From the NCBI GenBank assembly GCA_002309375.1, contig DBXK01000016.1:1-36992 (forward strand): 36,992 nt of DNA, read 5' to 3'. The notes under the pieces were generated by a model that ran no database searches, was not told the origin of the DNA, and was given only the letters and a program-made list of their open reading frames with translations. Position 1 is the first letter of the stretch. Each line of letters begins with the position of its first letter. The position numbers and the translations under genes were made by a program. The stretch is from Christensenella sp. UBA1214. Its GTDB lineage: Bacteria > Bacillota > Clostridia > Christensenellales > CAG-138. This document shows positions 7,040-14,607 of the stretch, piece by piece.

Positions 7040-8197
7040 ATGGATTTCGAAAGCGGCAACCCGAAAATTTGCGCAGTTTTGCTTGCTGCCGGTTCATCCT
7101 CGAGAATGGGCAGCAACAAGATGCTGCTCGAGTTTGGAGGAAAGAACCCGATCGAGCTTTGCCTCGAAGCTTTTAGCGGGATCGCCGATGAAGCGGTGAT
7201 CGCCGTTTCGCCCGATACTGCGCGCGCGGCAGAAGAAGCGGCCGAACATACGGATCTGCCCGTCAGGATCGTTATCGGCGGCGCGAGGCGGCGCGATTCT
7301 GTCCTGAATGCCCTGAGCGCAACGGACGCCGATATCGTCTCGATCCACGACTGCGCAAGATGCCTTGTTACAAAGGCCGTGATCAATGCAAGCATCGAGA
7401 CCGCCAAGCTGAACGGCTGCGGGATCGCTTCGATCCGTCCTGTCGATACGGTTCGTTCCGAATCGGAGGGTGAAGTGATCGACCGGAATACGCTTCTTCT
7501 TGCACAGACACCGCAGAGCTTTGACCGCGAGAAACTGCTTGAAGCATATGATAAAGCCGATCCGGAAGTGAATTATACGGACGATGCCGCAATTTATAAG
7601 AATGCCGGCAACAGGCTTTTCTGCAGCGAAGGAAGCAAGCTGAACCAAAAGCTCACGACTCCGGAGGATGTTGAGCTTTTCCATGCGCTGCTTTGCAAAA
7701 ATGAAACGAAAGGCAGGTTAAATATGCGTATAGGCTTCGGTGAAGATACACACCGCCTGATCGAGAGCAGGAAGCTGATCCTCGGCGGCGTCGACATTCC
7801 GTTTGAAAAAGGTCTTGAAGGGCATTCGGATGCGGATGTTTTGACGCATGCGATCATCGACGCTGTGCTCGGTGCGGCTGCGCTCGGAGACATCGGTCAG
7901 CATTTCCCGGATTCCGATCCTTCGTATAAAGGCATAAACAGCCTGCTTCTCGCGAAGCATACGGCCGCTCTTATCGCCGAAAAAGGCTTGACGATAAATA
8001 ATATCGATTCGACGATCGTCGCTCAGAGACCCAAATTGGCCGCTTACAGGGATGAAATGCGGCAAAACCTTGCCGCCGCGTTCAGAGTTCCGATCGACCG
8101 CATCTCCGTCAAATTCACAACTCCGGAGCATACCGGCCCGGAGGGCAGGGGAGAGAGCATGACGGCGCGCGCAGCGGCCATGCTGAGCGAATCATAA
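7040..8197 (+). CDS. ispDF: Bifunctional IspD-IspF of the MEP isoprenoid pathway
   Basis: The 385-residue fusion joins two non-consecutive MEP pathway enzymes. Residues about 8-222 are IspD (CTP-dependent cytidylyltransferase on methylerythritol phosphate), with the LLAAGSSSRMG nucleotide motif at 15-24, a D-CAR site and TPQSF. Residues 229-385 are IspF (cyclodiphosphate synthase), starting MRIGFGEDTH with the zinc ligands D236 and H238. HSDADVLTHAIIDA, the GDIGQHFPD loop and the TPEHTGPEGRGE end motif follow. A weak internal ribosome-site-like AGGCAGG stands before the Met229 codon at 7724, as if two genes had merged. The start is 1 base after rqcP. Both halves look intact. Confidence 0.95.
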   Translation: MDFESGNPKICAVLLAAGSSSRMGSNKMLLEFGGKNPIELCLEAFSGIADEAVIAVSPDTARAAEEAAEHTDLPVRIVIGGARRRDSVLNALSATDADIVSIHDCARCLVTKAVINASIETAKLNGCGIASIRPVDTVRSESEGEVIDRNTLLLAQTPQSFDREKLLEAYDKADPEVNYTDDAAIYKNAGNRLFCSEGSKLNQKLTTPEDVELFHALLCKNETKGRLNMRIGFGEDTHRLIESRKLILGGVDIPFEKGLEGHSDADVLTHAIIDAVLGAAALGDIGQHFPDSDPSYKGINSLLLAKHTAALIAEKGLTINNIDSTIVAQRPKLAAYRDEMRQNLAAAFRVPIDRISVKFTTPEHTGPEGRGESMTARAAAMLSES

Positions 8198-8208
8198 GAT
8201 ACCAAAAT

Positions 8209-8243
8209 AAAAACAAGGCTCCGTTTCATGGGGCCTTGTTTTT
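8209..8243. terminator. Bidirectional terminator between ispDF and ricT
   Basis: A 14-bp stem with one wobble pair (8209-8222 with 8230-8243) and a 7-base loop. The outer five pairs are A-T, so each strand ends in a T run. It lies between two converging operons and can stop both. Confidence 0.88.
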
Positions 8244-8254
8244 GATTATGCTTT

Positions 8255-9388
8255 TCAATAAACCTGGCGCGGTTTTGTATTGTCCTTTTTTTGCTGAACA
8301 TTCGGGTTCGGCTGTTTCGATTTCAGCGGGTCGTTCTTTTGCTGATTGTAGTTGTGACGGCCCTGCTGCGGCCTTCCGCTGAATCGCCTTCCGCGGAAAG
8401 CGGGGCTTGAAGGCTTATCCTTTGGCTGCGAAGTAGAGTCTTTAACTTCGGCGGATGGATCGGCTTCAGCCTTGGTATCGGAGGATTGAGGCTGTTTTTC
8501 TTCGGCTTCAGCTGGATCCATCTGCTTTTCCTGCTGCTCCGGCGTTTCAGTCGGCGCATCGGCTGCTGCGGGGGCAGGGGAAGCCGGAACGAGTTCGCGG
8601 AAAGGATAGCTGCGAACGTCGAGAGTGCCGTCGGCAAGCGTTACCTTGAGCTTGGTCATTTCCGTGATGATATTGTTTTCGAGCACAACTCCGATACCGT
8701 CCGGCGTTTCGAATTCCTTGCCGATCTTCGGCATCTGCTTCTGCATCGATTCATAGCTTTCATACTCATACCTGAGGCAGCACATCAGTTTACCGCAGAT
8801 ACCGGAGATCTTGACGGGATTGAGCGAAAGGTTCTGCGATTTCGCCATTTTGATCGAAACGGGCGAGAAATCGTTGAGAAAGGTATTGCAGCAGATCGGC
8901 CTTCCGCAGAACCCGAGGCCGCCGCACTTCTTCGCTTCATCGCGGTCACCGATCTGGCGCAGATCGATCCTCGTTTTGAAGATCGAGGTCAGATCCTTCA
9001 AAAGCTCACGGAAGTCGACTCTGTTGTCGGCAGTGAAATAGAAAGTGAGCTTGGAACCGTTGTATGCATACTCAACATCGACAAGCTTCATTGCAAGGTT
9101 ATGCTCTTCGATCTTTTCACGGCAGATATCGGCAGCTTCGCCTTCCTTGGAATGATAGTATTCCTGCTGTTCGAGATCTTCCTTCTGAGCAAGGCGAATG
9201 ACGGGCTTCAGCGGTGCAACAAGCTTTTCTTCGGGCGTGTCCTCGATTTCCGCTATTGCGTCGCCGAGCATGTTTCCGCGTGCCGTTTCGACGATCACGC
9301 TGTCGCCCTTATGGATCTCAAAATCCAGCGCGTCGAAAAAATAGACGCGGCCGCTGTTTCTGAATTTGACTTTAACAACTCTGAACAT
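8255..9388 (-). CDS. ricT: RicT (YaaT), PSP1-domain protein with basic disordered tail
   Basis: In Bacillus, RicT joins RicA and RicF in an Fe-S-containing complex that works with RNase Y and affects sporulation, biofilm and competence. The PSP1 core spans residues 1-265. It carries the expected cysteine-rich motifs: C155, C161, C166 and C167 in the CGGLGFCGRPICC segment, and C198, C203 and C204 in CGKLMCC. The core is standard. The C-terminal about 110 residues (270-377) are unusual: an acidic Pro/Glu/Gln stretch, then a basic Gln/Asn/Arg-rich end with an RGRRFSGRPQQGR run. This looks disordered and possibly RNA-binding. The gene is the last of the glnS operon, 61 bases after holB, a pairing common in this phylum. 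Other ric genes are not in the window. Confidence 0.92.
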   Translation of the reverse strand: MFRVVKVKFRNSGRVYFFDALDFEIHKGDSVIVETARGNMLGDAIAEIEDTPEEKLVAPLKPVIRLAQKEDLEQQEYYHSKEGEAADICREKIEEHNLAMKLVDVEYAYNGSKLTFYFTADNRVDFRELLKDLTSIFKTRIDLRQIGDRDEAKKCGGLGFCGRPICCNTFLNDFSPVSIKMAKSQNLSLNPVKISGICGKLMCCLRYEYESYESMQKQMPKIGKEFETPDGIGVVLENNIITEMTKLKVTLADGTLDVRSYPFRELVPASPAPAAADAPTETPEQQEKQMDPAEAEEKQPQSSDTKAEADPSAEVKDSTSQPKDKPSSPAFRGRRFSGRPQQGRHNYNQQKNDPLKSKQPNPNVQQKKDNTKPRQVY

Positions 9389-9449
9389 TTGATAACTCTG
9401 CCCTAATGGCAGCCTTTCATTAACTTGGGTAAACTCGGGAGCGTCAGCT

Positions 9450-10358
9450 TCAGGCGATCCCGTTCAATTCAACAATCATCCGATCGAGGATCGGTGTTAC
9501 GCCTGCATTTGAATTCAGCCTCTCGCAAGCATCGGTCAGCACATTTATAATACTCCGAATCGAAGAAAAAGTAAAGCTTTCGGAGAGCTCGGAAATGCGT
9601 GTCTCGAAATCCGGAGCGGTAAGGCTTCCGTTCAACGAAACGCCGGCTTTGATGCAAAGCATATCATGGCAGGCATTCAGCATGAATTCGATCGAAGCCG
9701 CTGCCGACACTCGGTCTTTATTCAGGTCCTTTGAATAAGCAAAGGGCAGATTGCCGGCAAGCGCCGACAAAAACGATTTAACGGAGGTCTCACGGAGCTT
9801 TCGAAAGCTTTCATCGGAAAGCAGCTTCAGCGCGGTCCGGCTGTCTCCGTTGGCCATTGCGGCGTATCTTTCAGCATCCGCCGAAGCCGCGCCGGAAGCT
9901 TTGAGCGCGCTGACGGCGTCGGCCATCGAACCGGAGCCGAGACGGATCGTCATGCAGCGCGAACGGATCGTCGGAATGATCCTCTGTTCGATTCCGGAAA
10001 GGAAAAAAAACGTGCCTTCCGGCGGTTCCTCGAGCATTTTCAGCATCGCATTGATCGAAAAATCGTTGAGAAGATGCGCATTTTTGATCAAAACAACGCG
10101 GTTCACGCTGCTGAAGGTCGTTTTATTGACCTCGCGGCGGATCTCGCGGATATCATCGATGCGGACAGTTCCGTCGAGAAGAAAGAAATCCGGTGAAAGC
10201 GAAAGCGCTTCGGTTCTTTCATCGCCGAAAAGCAGGAGCGCAGCGCATTCGAGCATCAGCTCTTCCGCGGCTTTGGGATCGGTGCCGCAGATCAGATAAC
10301 CGTGCATCGCCCGGCCTTCGCGGATCGATCTTTTCAGTTTTTCGGCGACAGCAGTCAT
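9450..10358 (-). CDS. holB: DNA polymerase III delta' subunit
   Basis: The 302-residue AAA+ clamp-loader subunit has the FSSVNRVVLIKNAHLLNDFSINAMLKMLEEPPEGTFF region and the SRC motif (RSRCMTIRL) typical of delta'. The Walker A region is degenerate (CGTDPKAAEELML), as is normal for delta', which does not hydrolyse ATP. The four-cysteine zinc site of the E. coli protein is absent. The start is 12 bases after the membrane protein gene. The holB-ricT adjacency supports the assignment; the tmk that often precedes holB is instead about 3.5 kb upstream, with pfk and glnS between. Confidence 0.88.
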   Translation of the reverse strand: MTAVAEKLKRSIREGRAMHGYLICGTDPKAAEELMLECAALLLFGDERTEALSLSPDFFLLDGTVRIDDIREIRREVNKTTFSSVNRVVLIKNAHLLNDFSINAMLKMLEEPPEGTFFFLSGIEQRIIPTIRSRCMTIRLGSGSMADAVSALKASGAASADAERYAAMANGDSRTALKLLSDESFRKLRETSVKSFLSALAGNLPFAYSKDLNKDRVSAAASIEFMLNACHDMLCIKAGVSLNGSLTAPDFETRISELSESFTFSSIRSIINVLTDACERLNSNAGVTPILDRMIVELNGIA

Positions 10359-10370
10359 AAATCGAAGCGA

Positions 10371-10946
10371 TTATTCCTCTTTCGATTCTTCGGTATTCAT
10401 GATCCTGTCAAGATAACCGAGAAACTCATTGCTCGGATCAAAATAGAGCCTGTTGAGCTTGCCGTCCTTGCGGTAATACATGCAGTGAGCTTTAGCGTTC
10501 TTTCGGCAGGCAATATTGTTCGTCGCACCGTCAACAGAGGCGTTCGAGGGTTCTTCTCCCGGCTTGAGTATCTTTTCGATCTCGCTTTTATCGACAGTCA
10601 GAAGAATAACGCCCTTCGCGCTCACAATACGTTCAAAAACGACCGTTCCGACGGGGTAAGGATAATCCTCGTGGATCATCATATCGTCGAATCTGGGGTC
10701 GTATACGGGCTTTGGCTCTTCAAAGAAAACCGTGTAGCGGTAACCTATGAGGCGGTAGCGGTATACGAGATAAACGCAAACGAGCACAAGCGCTATGAAA
10801 ACATAACGCGGGATCGTTGAATGGATGCTGCTTTCGAGCAGCAGCACGACCGCGCCGATGCCGAAGAACGCAGCGACGAGGATCAAAAAGAGGAACAGAT
10901 CGAATTTGGACGATCCGTGGGAACGGTCAACACTTTCCTGGAACAT
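10371..10946 (-). CDS. Membrane protein of unknown function with two predicted membrane segments
   Basis: A 191-residue protein with two predicted membrane segments (about residues 15-37 and 46-63), then a soluble C-terminal domain of about 125 residues, probably cytoplasmic. That domain is a beta-rich sequence containing YTVFFEEPKPVYDPRFDDMM and a later RKNAKAHCMYYRKDGKLNRLYF segment. I do not recognise the family. GGAG stands at good distance before the ATG. It lies 24 bases after glnS and 12 before holB, so it is co-transcribed with both, but the neighbours do not suggest a role beyond a possible membrane-linked housekeeping function. Confidence 0.75.
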   Translation of the reverse strand: MFQESVDRSHGSSKFDLFLFLILVAAFFGIGAVVLLLESSIHSTIPRYVFIALVLVCVYLVYRYRLIGYRYTVFFEEPKPVYDPRFDDMMIHEDYPYPVGTVVFERIVSAKGVILLTVDKSEIEKILKPGEEPSNASVDGATNNIACRKNAKAHCMYYRKDGKLNRLYFDPSNEFLGYLDRIMNTEESKEE

Positions 10947-10970
10947 AAAGATCTCCGTAAGCTGAAAGAA

Positions 10971-12626
10971 TCAGTTGTTGGGCTTATAGCTGTCCTTCAA
11001 GCCGACAGTGCGGTTGAAGACCATCTTCCCGGGCTTTGAATCCGGATCGGTGCAGAAATAACCGATGCGCATGAACTGATACCTGCTGCCCGCTTCGCTT
11101 TCGGCGATATAAGGCTCGGTGAAACCGTGCATGATCTTCACGGAATCCGGATTGAGCTTATCGATAAAGTCATCCGCGGATACGTTCTCTTCGGTCATCA
11201 GCTGCTCATAGAGCCTGAATTCCGCGGGAACGGCATCCTTGACTGGTACCCAATGGATGGTGCCCTTGACCTTGCGCTCGCACTCGCCGCTGAAGGTATC
11301 GGGATCATAGGTGCAGTGGATGAGCTTCACATTGCCTTCTTCATCGAGCTCATAACCGACGCACTTAATGATGTACGCGCCCTTCAAACGAACTTCGCCA
11401 TCTGGCTTGAGGCGGAAGTATTTCTTCGGCGGATCGATCATGAAGTCATCGCGCTCGATATAGATCTCGCGCCCGAAACGCACTGTATGCGTAAGTCCGA
11501 ATTTCGGGTCGCCCTCTTCGGCGATCGGAAGATTCTCGATCTTTACTTCGACGGTCTCATCCTCGGGGAAGTTGTCGATGACGACCTTTACGGGATCGAG
11601 AACGGCCATGACTCGGTCGCAGTGGGCATTCAGATCTTCGCGGACGCAGTGCTCGAGCATCGCGGAATCGACGGTGGAATCCGCTTTGGCGACGCCTGCG
11701 CGGTTCAGGAAATCTTTGATCGCTTCCGGGGTGAAACCGCGGCGGCGCATACCGCAGAGAGTGGGCATGCGCGGATCGTCCCAGCCGTTTACATAGCCGC
11801 CTTCAACGAGCGCGCGCAGGAAGCGTTTGCTCATGATGGTGTTGGTGATATTCAGCCTTGCGAACTCGATCTGGCGGGGCTTATGCTCGAAGCCGCAGTT
11901 GTCGATGACCCAGTTATACAGCGGTCTGTGCGCCTCGTATTCGAGCGAGCAGAGGGAGTGGGTAACGCCCTCGATCGCGTCCTGGATCGGGTGAGCGAAA
12001 TCGTACATCGGATAGATGCACCATTTGTCGCCCTGATGATGATGGCTCCTGTGAAGGATCCTGTAAAGCGCGGGGTCGCGCATATTGATGTTCGGAGAAG
12101 CCATGTCGATCTTCGCGCGGAGGGTGCGGCTTCCGTCGGGGAATTCGCCGTTCTTCATCCGCTCGAAAAGATCGAGGTTCTCTTCAACGCTGCGGTTGCG
12201 ATAAGGACTGTTGACGCCGGGCTCGGTCAGAGTGCCGCGGTATTCGCGGATCTGGTCCTTATCGAGGTCGCAAACATACGCCTTGCCTTCCTTGATGAGC
12301 TTAACGGCAAGCTCATAGCACTGATCGAAATAGTCGCTGCCGAAGCAGAGCTTATCCCAGTTGAAGCCGAGCCAGCGGATATCGTTTTCGATAGCATCAA
12401 CGAATTCAACGTCTTCCTTCGTCGGATTCGTATCGTCGAAGCGAAGGTTGCAGGTGCCGCCGAAACGCTCCGCAGTCGAAAAATCGATGTATAAGGCTTT
12501 GGCGTGGCCGATATGGAGATAACCGTTGGGCTCGGGCGGGAAACGCGTTTTAACGGTCGGATTCACTTTCCGGTCCTCAACGATAAATTCTTCGATAAAA
12601 TTGCGAGGTTCAAACTCATTGCACAT
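10971..12626 (-). CDS. glnS: Glutaminyl-tRNA synthetase
   Basis: A class I synthetase that charges tRNA-Gln directly. The HIGH motif (PPEPNGYLHIGHAK) and the KMSKS-equivalent (TIMSKR) are intact. The GlnRS features RFDDTNP, the CSLEYEAHRPLYNWV segment and the C-terminal anticodon-binding beta-barrels are present; the length of 551 residues is normal. An in-frame TTG at 12647 lies inside the ribosome binding site itself. The better start is the ATG at 12626, 8 bases after AAGGAGGG. The gene heads an operon with its own strong promoter. Many Bacillota lack GlnRS and use Glu-tRNA amidation by GatCAB, so this gene may have been acquired in the lineage. Confidence 0.95.
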   Translation of the reverse strand: MCNEFEPRNFIEEFIVEDRKVNPTVKTRFPPEPNGYLHIGHAKALYIDFSTAERFGGTCNLRFDDTNPTKEDVEFVDAIENDIRWLGFNWDKLCFGSDYFDQCYELAVKLIKEGKAYVCDLDKDQIREYRGTLTEPGVNSPYRNRSVEENLDLFERMKNGEFPDGSRTLRAKIDMASPNINMRDPALYRILHRSHHHQGDKWCIYPMYDFAHPIQDAIEGVTHSLCSLEYEAHRPLYNWVIDNCGFEHKPRQIEFARLNITNTIMSKRFLRALVEGGYVNGWDDPRMPTLCGMRRRGFTPEAIKDFLNRAGVAKADSTVDSAMLEHCVREDLNAHCDRVMAVLDPVKVVIDNFPEDETVEVKIENLPIAEEGDPKFGLTHTVRFGREIYIERDDFMIDPPKKYFRLKPDGEVRLKGAYIIKCVGYELDEEGNVKLIHCTYDPDTFSGECERKVKGTIHWVPVKDAVPAEFRLYEQLMTEENVSADDFIDKLNPDSVKIMHGFTEPYIAESEAGSRYQFMRIGYFCTDPDSKPGKMVFNRTVGLKDSYKPNN

Positions 12627-12665
12627 GGTCGGAACCCTCCTTTCCAAAACATATAACCAACTTAT

Positions 12666-12694
12666 ATTATCCCAAAAAACAATGGACTTGTCAA
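12666..12694 (-). promoter_or_regulatory. Sigma-A promoter of the glnS operon
   Basis: Read on the minus strand: TTGACA (12694-12689), a 17-base spacer and GATAAT (12671-12666). It starts directly after the T run of the pfk terminator. Confidence 0.9.
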
Positions 12695-12696
12695 GT

Positions 12697-12732
12697 TAAA
12701 AATAACCGCCGGGAATGTTTGTTCCCGGCGGT
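12697..12732 (-). terminator. Intrinsic terminator after pfk
   Basis: An 11-bp perfect GC-rich stem (12705-12715 with 12722-12732) with a 6-base loop. On the minus strand it is followed by TTATTTTTAA. It separates the hflX-tmk-pfk unit from glnS. Confidence 0.9.
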
Positions 12733-12751
12733 ATCGGCTGATTCGGAGAGA

Positions 12752-13813
12752 TTATTTGAAATAGAGCGATGCGGCGTCGTAGAATTCCTTGTCGACTTCC
12801 TTGCGGACGGTAACAGCGGTATCGAGATCCGCTGCAACGATCCTGTTACCGCTCTGCCCGACCATATTGCCGTAATCGCGGTTGACGACGAGCTCGCCGG
12901 CCTTGATGCCTAGACGGGTGCCGAGAACACGGTCGAAGGCGCAGGGTGCGCCGCCGCGCTGAACATGGCCGAGAACGACGGGACGGCACTCGAAATACTG
13001 AGCGTCGGAACCGAGCAGAGGATCGTTCTTCATCGTGTTCTCGATCATATCGGAAAGGTTCTTCGCAAGGTTCTTGTGGATAAGAAGCTTATTGCCGAAC
13101 GCATCGGTGCCGAGGTCGATCTCCTCGCCGCCGAGAAGCTCGAAGCCCTCTGCAACGACGATGATCGTGTAATGCTCGCCGCGCAGGTACCTGCGGCGAA
13201 CGAGGGAGATGATCTCCTCATAAGTCTTCGGGAATTCGGGGATCAGCACGAGGTGCGCATTTGCGGCAAGACCTGCCTGGAGCGCGATCCAACCGGTGTT
13301 GCGGCCCATGCACTCAACGACGATGCAGCGGGAATGGGCTTTCGCGGTCGTCTGAAGGCGGTCGATCGCCTCCATTGCGATATTCGAAGCGGTCTCGAAA
13401 CCGAAGGTGTAGTCGGTGCAGCTGAGGTCGTTGTCGATCGTCTTCGGAACGCCGATGACGTTGATGCCGAGCTTGCGGAGCTTGTTCGCAACTCCGAGCG
13501 TGTCGTCGCCTCCGATAGCAACAACGCCTTCAAGGTCGAGCGCCTTGAGCACTTCGATGATCTTATTCGGGCCGTCGGTATCGGCAAGCACGTTCGTGCG
13601 GGAGCTGCCGATGATCGTGCCGCCCATGGTCTGGATGCCCTCGACTTCGGAAAGGGTGAGCCAGTGGCCCTTGGCGTTCAGCGCGCCGCGCCAGCCGTTA
13701 TGGAAGCCGAAAACCTCGATGCCTGCTTCGGCACATTTTTCAACAACGCCCCTGATAACAGCGTTCAGACCGGGGCAGTCGCCGCCGCCGGTGAGGATAC
13801 CGATTTTTCTCAT
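12752..13813 (-). CDS. 6-phosphofructokinase, residues typical of the PPi-dependent type
   Basis: Phosphorylates fructose-6-phosphate in glycolysis. The 353-residue length and GGGDCPGLN motif place it in the PFKA superfamily. Two positions predict the phosphate donor. ATP enzymes have Gly104 and Gly124 (E. coli numbering), while PPi enzymes have Asp104 and Lys124. Here GGDDT gives Asp104 and PKTIDND gives Lys124, with numbering that agrees directly. So pyrophosphate is the likely donor and the reaction may be reversible. An upstream in-frame start at 13864 adds 17 Lys-rich residues, but AAGGAG at 8 bases before the ATG at 13813 sets the start. Third gene of hflX-tmk-pfk, 64 bases after tmk. 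Confidence 0.92.
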   Translation of the reverse strand: MRKIGILTGGGDCPGLNAVIRGVVEKCAEAGIEVFGFHNGWRGALNAKGHWLTLSEVEGIQTMGGTIIGSSRTNVLADTDGPNKIIEVLKALDLEGVVAIGGDDTLGVANKLRKLGINVIGVPKTIDNDLSCTDYTFGFETASNIAMEAIDRLQTTAKAHSRCIVVECMGRNTGWIALQAGLAANAHLVLIPEFPKTYEEIISLVRRRYLRGEHYTIIVVAEGFELLGGEEIDLGTDAFGNKLLIHKNLAKNLSDMIENTMKNDPLLGSDAQYFECRPVVLGHVQRGGAPCAFDRVLGTRLGIKAGELVVNRDYGNMVGQSGNRIVAADLDTAVTVRKEVDKEFYDAASLYFK

Positions 13814-13877
13814 TGATTCATTCTCCTTATTTGAATGTTTGGTTTTCTTCTTTTTATTCGTCATTTGACAACAGCCG

Positions 13878-14561
13878 TCAATCTTCGATCAGGCCGCGCT
13901 TTTTAAGAACGGCAAGTACTTTTTCGCCGATAACTTCCGGGGGAAGCATCGCGCCGCCCTCGGTGCAGACGATGATCTCAACGTCGTCATAGCGTTCAGC
14001 GACTTCGGCATATTTCTCCCTTGCGCGCTGCTGGATCGATTTGCTCGCTTCGTAAACGTCGCGCCCGCCGCCGATATAATCGCGGAAACCTTTTTTATCA
14101 ACGTTCTTTCCGGCGCGTTCCGTCTCAACATCAAAGAAAAGGTTGAGATCCGGGCGGGGGAGACCGAGCTTATTGTATTCGAGATCGAACACCCAATCCA
14201 CGATGTCGGGTTTGCCGATATCGCAGTCGCGGATGCTCTGATAAACTGCGTTCGAGAGAACGTAACGGTTGATCAGCATGAAATCCGCTTCACCGTCGAC
14301 ATAATCACGAAGATCGTCGAAGCGATCCATCGCGAACCAGAGCGCCATGCTCTTTTGGTCGACGTCGGTTGCACGTATGCCGTCCGCTGCCGAAAGAAAG
14401 CGGCCGACCTGGGAACCGAAATATGAATCGTAAACGGGATAGGAACGCTTTGAAACGCTGAAGCCGCGCTTTTCAAGCGCTTCCGAAAGCAGGTTGTACT
14501 GAACGGTCTTGCCGCTGCCGTCAATGCCTTCGATTGTTATGATCTTAGTTTTCACTTTCAA
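13878..14561 (-). CDS. tmk: Thymidylate kinase
   Basis: Converts dTMP to dTDP for DNA synthesis. The 227-residue product has the Walker A motif GIDGSGKT (about 12-19), the DRF motif, the RYVLSNAVYQ segment that follows in TMP kinases, and a LID region (DYIGGGRDVYE). The start is probably TTG at 14561; a GTG two codons later (14555) is also possible, with the AAAGG run upstream serving either. It follows hflX by 46 bases and precedes pfk. This is not the usual place next to holB, which lies further along the same strand. It could act on other deoxynucleoside monophosphates, but no feature suggests that. Confidence 0.87.
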   Translation of the reverse strand: MKVKTKIITIEGIDGSGKTVQYNLLSEALEKRGFSVSKRSYPVYDSYFGSQVGRFLSAADGIRATDVDQKSMALWFAMDRFDDLRDYVDGEADFMLINRYVLSNAVYQSIRDCDIGKPDIVDWVFDLEYNKLGLPRPDLNLFFDVETERAGKNVDKKGFRDYIGGGRDVYEASKSIQQRAREKYAEVAERYDDVEIIVCTEGGAMLPPEVIGEKVLAVLKKRGLIED

Positions 14562-14607
14562 GAAACCTTTCGGATCGTTCTAAAGGCGCATTATAATGCA
14601 GATCGCT

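Noticed and set aside
8486..9406. 306-codon plus-strand frame opposite ricT
   Set aside because: Shadow of the conserved ricT core; the sense strand has the cysteine motifs and the holB neighbour.
11127..12494. 455-codon plus-strand frame opposite glnS
   Set aside because: Shadow of glnS; it lacks motifs and signals of its own.
13814..13864. Lys-rich 17-residue N-terminal extension of phosphofructokinase
   Set aside because: It contains the ribosome binding site for ATG 13813, which gives the normal family N-terminus.
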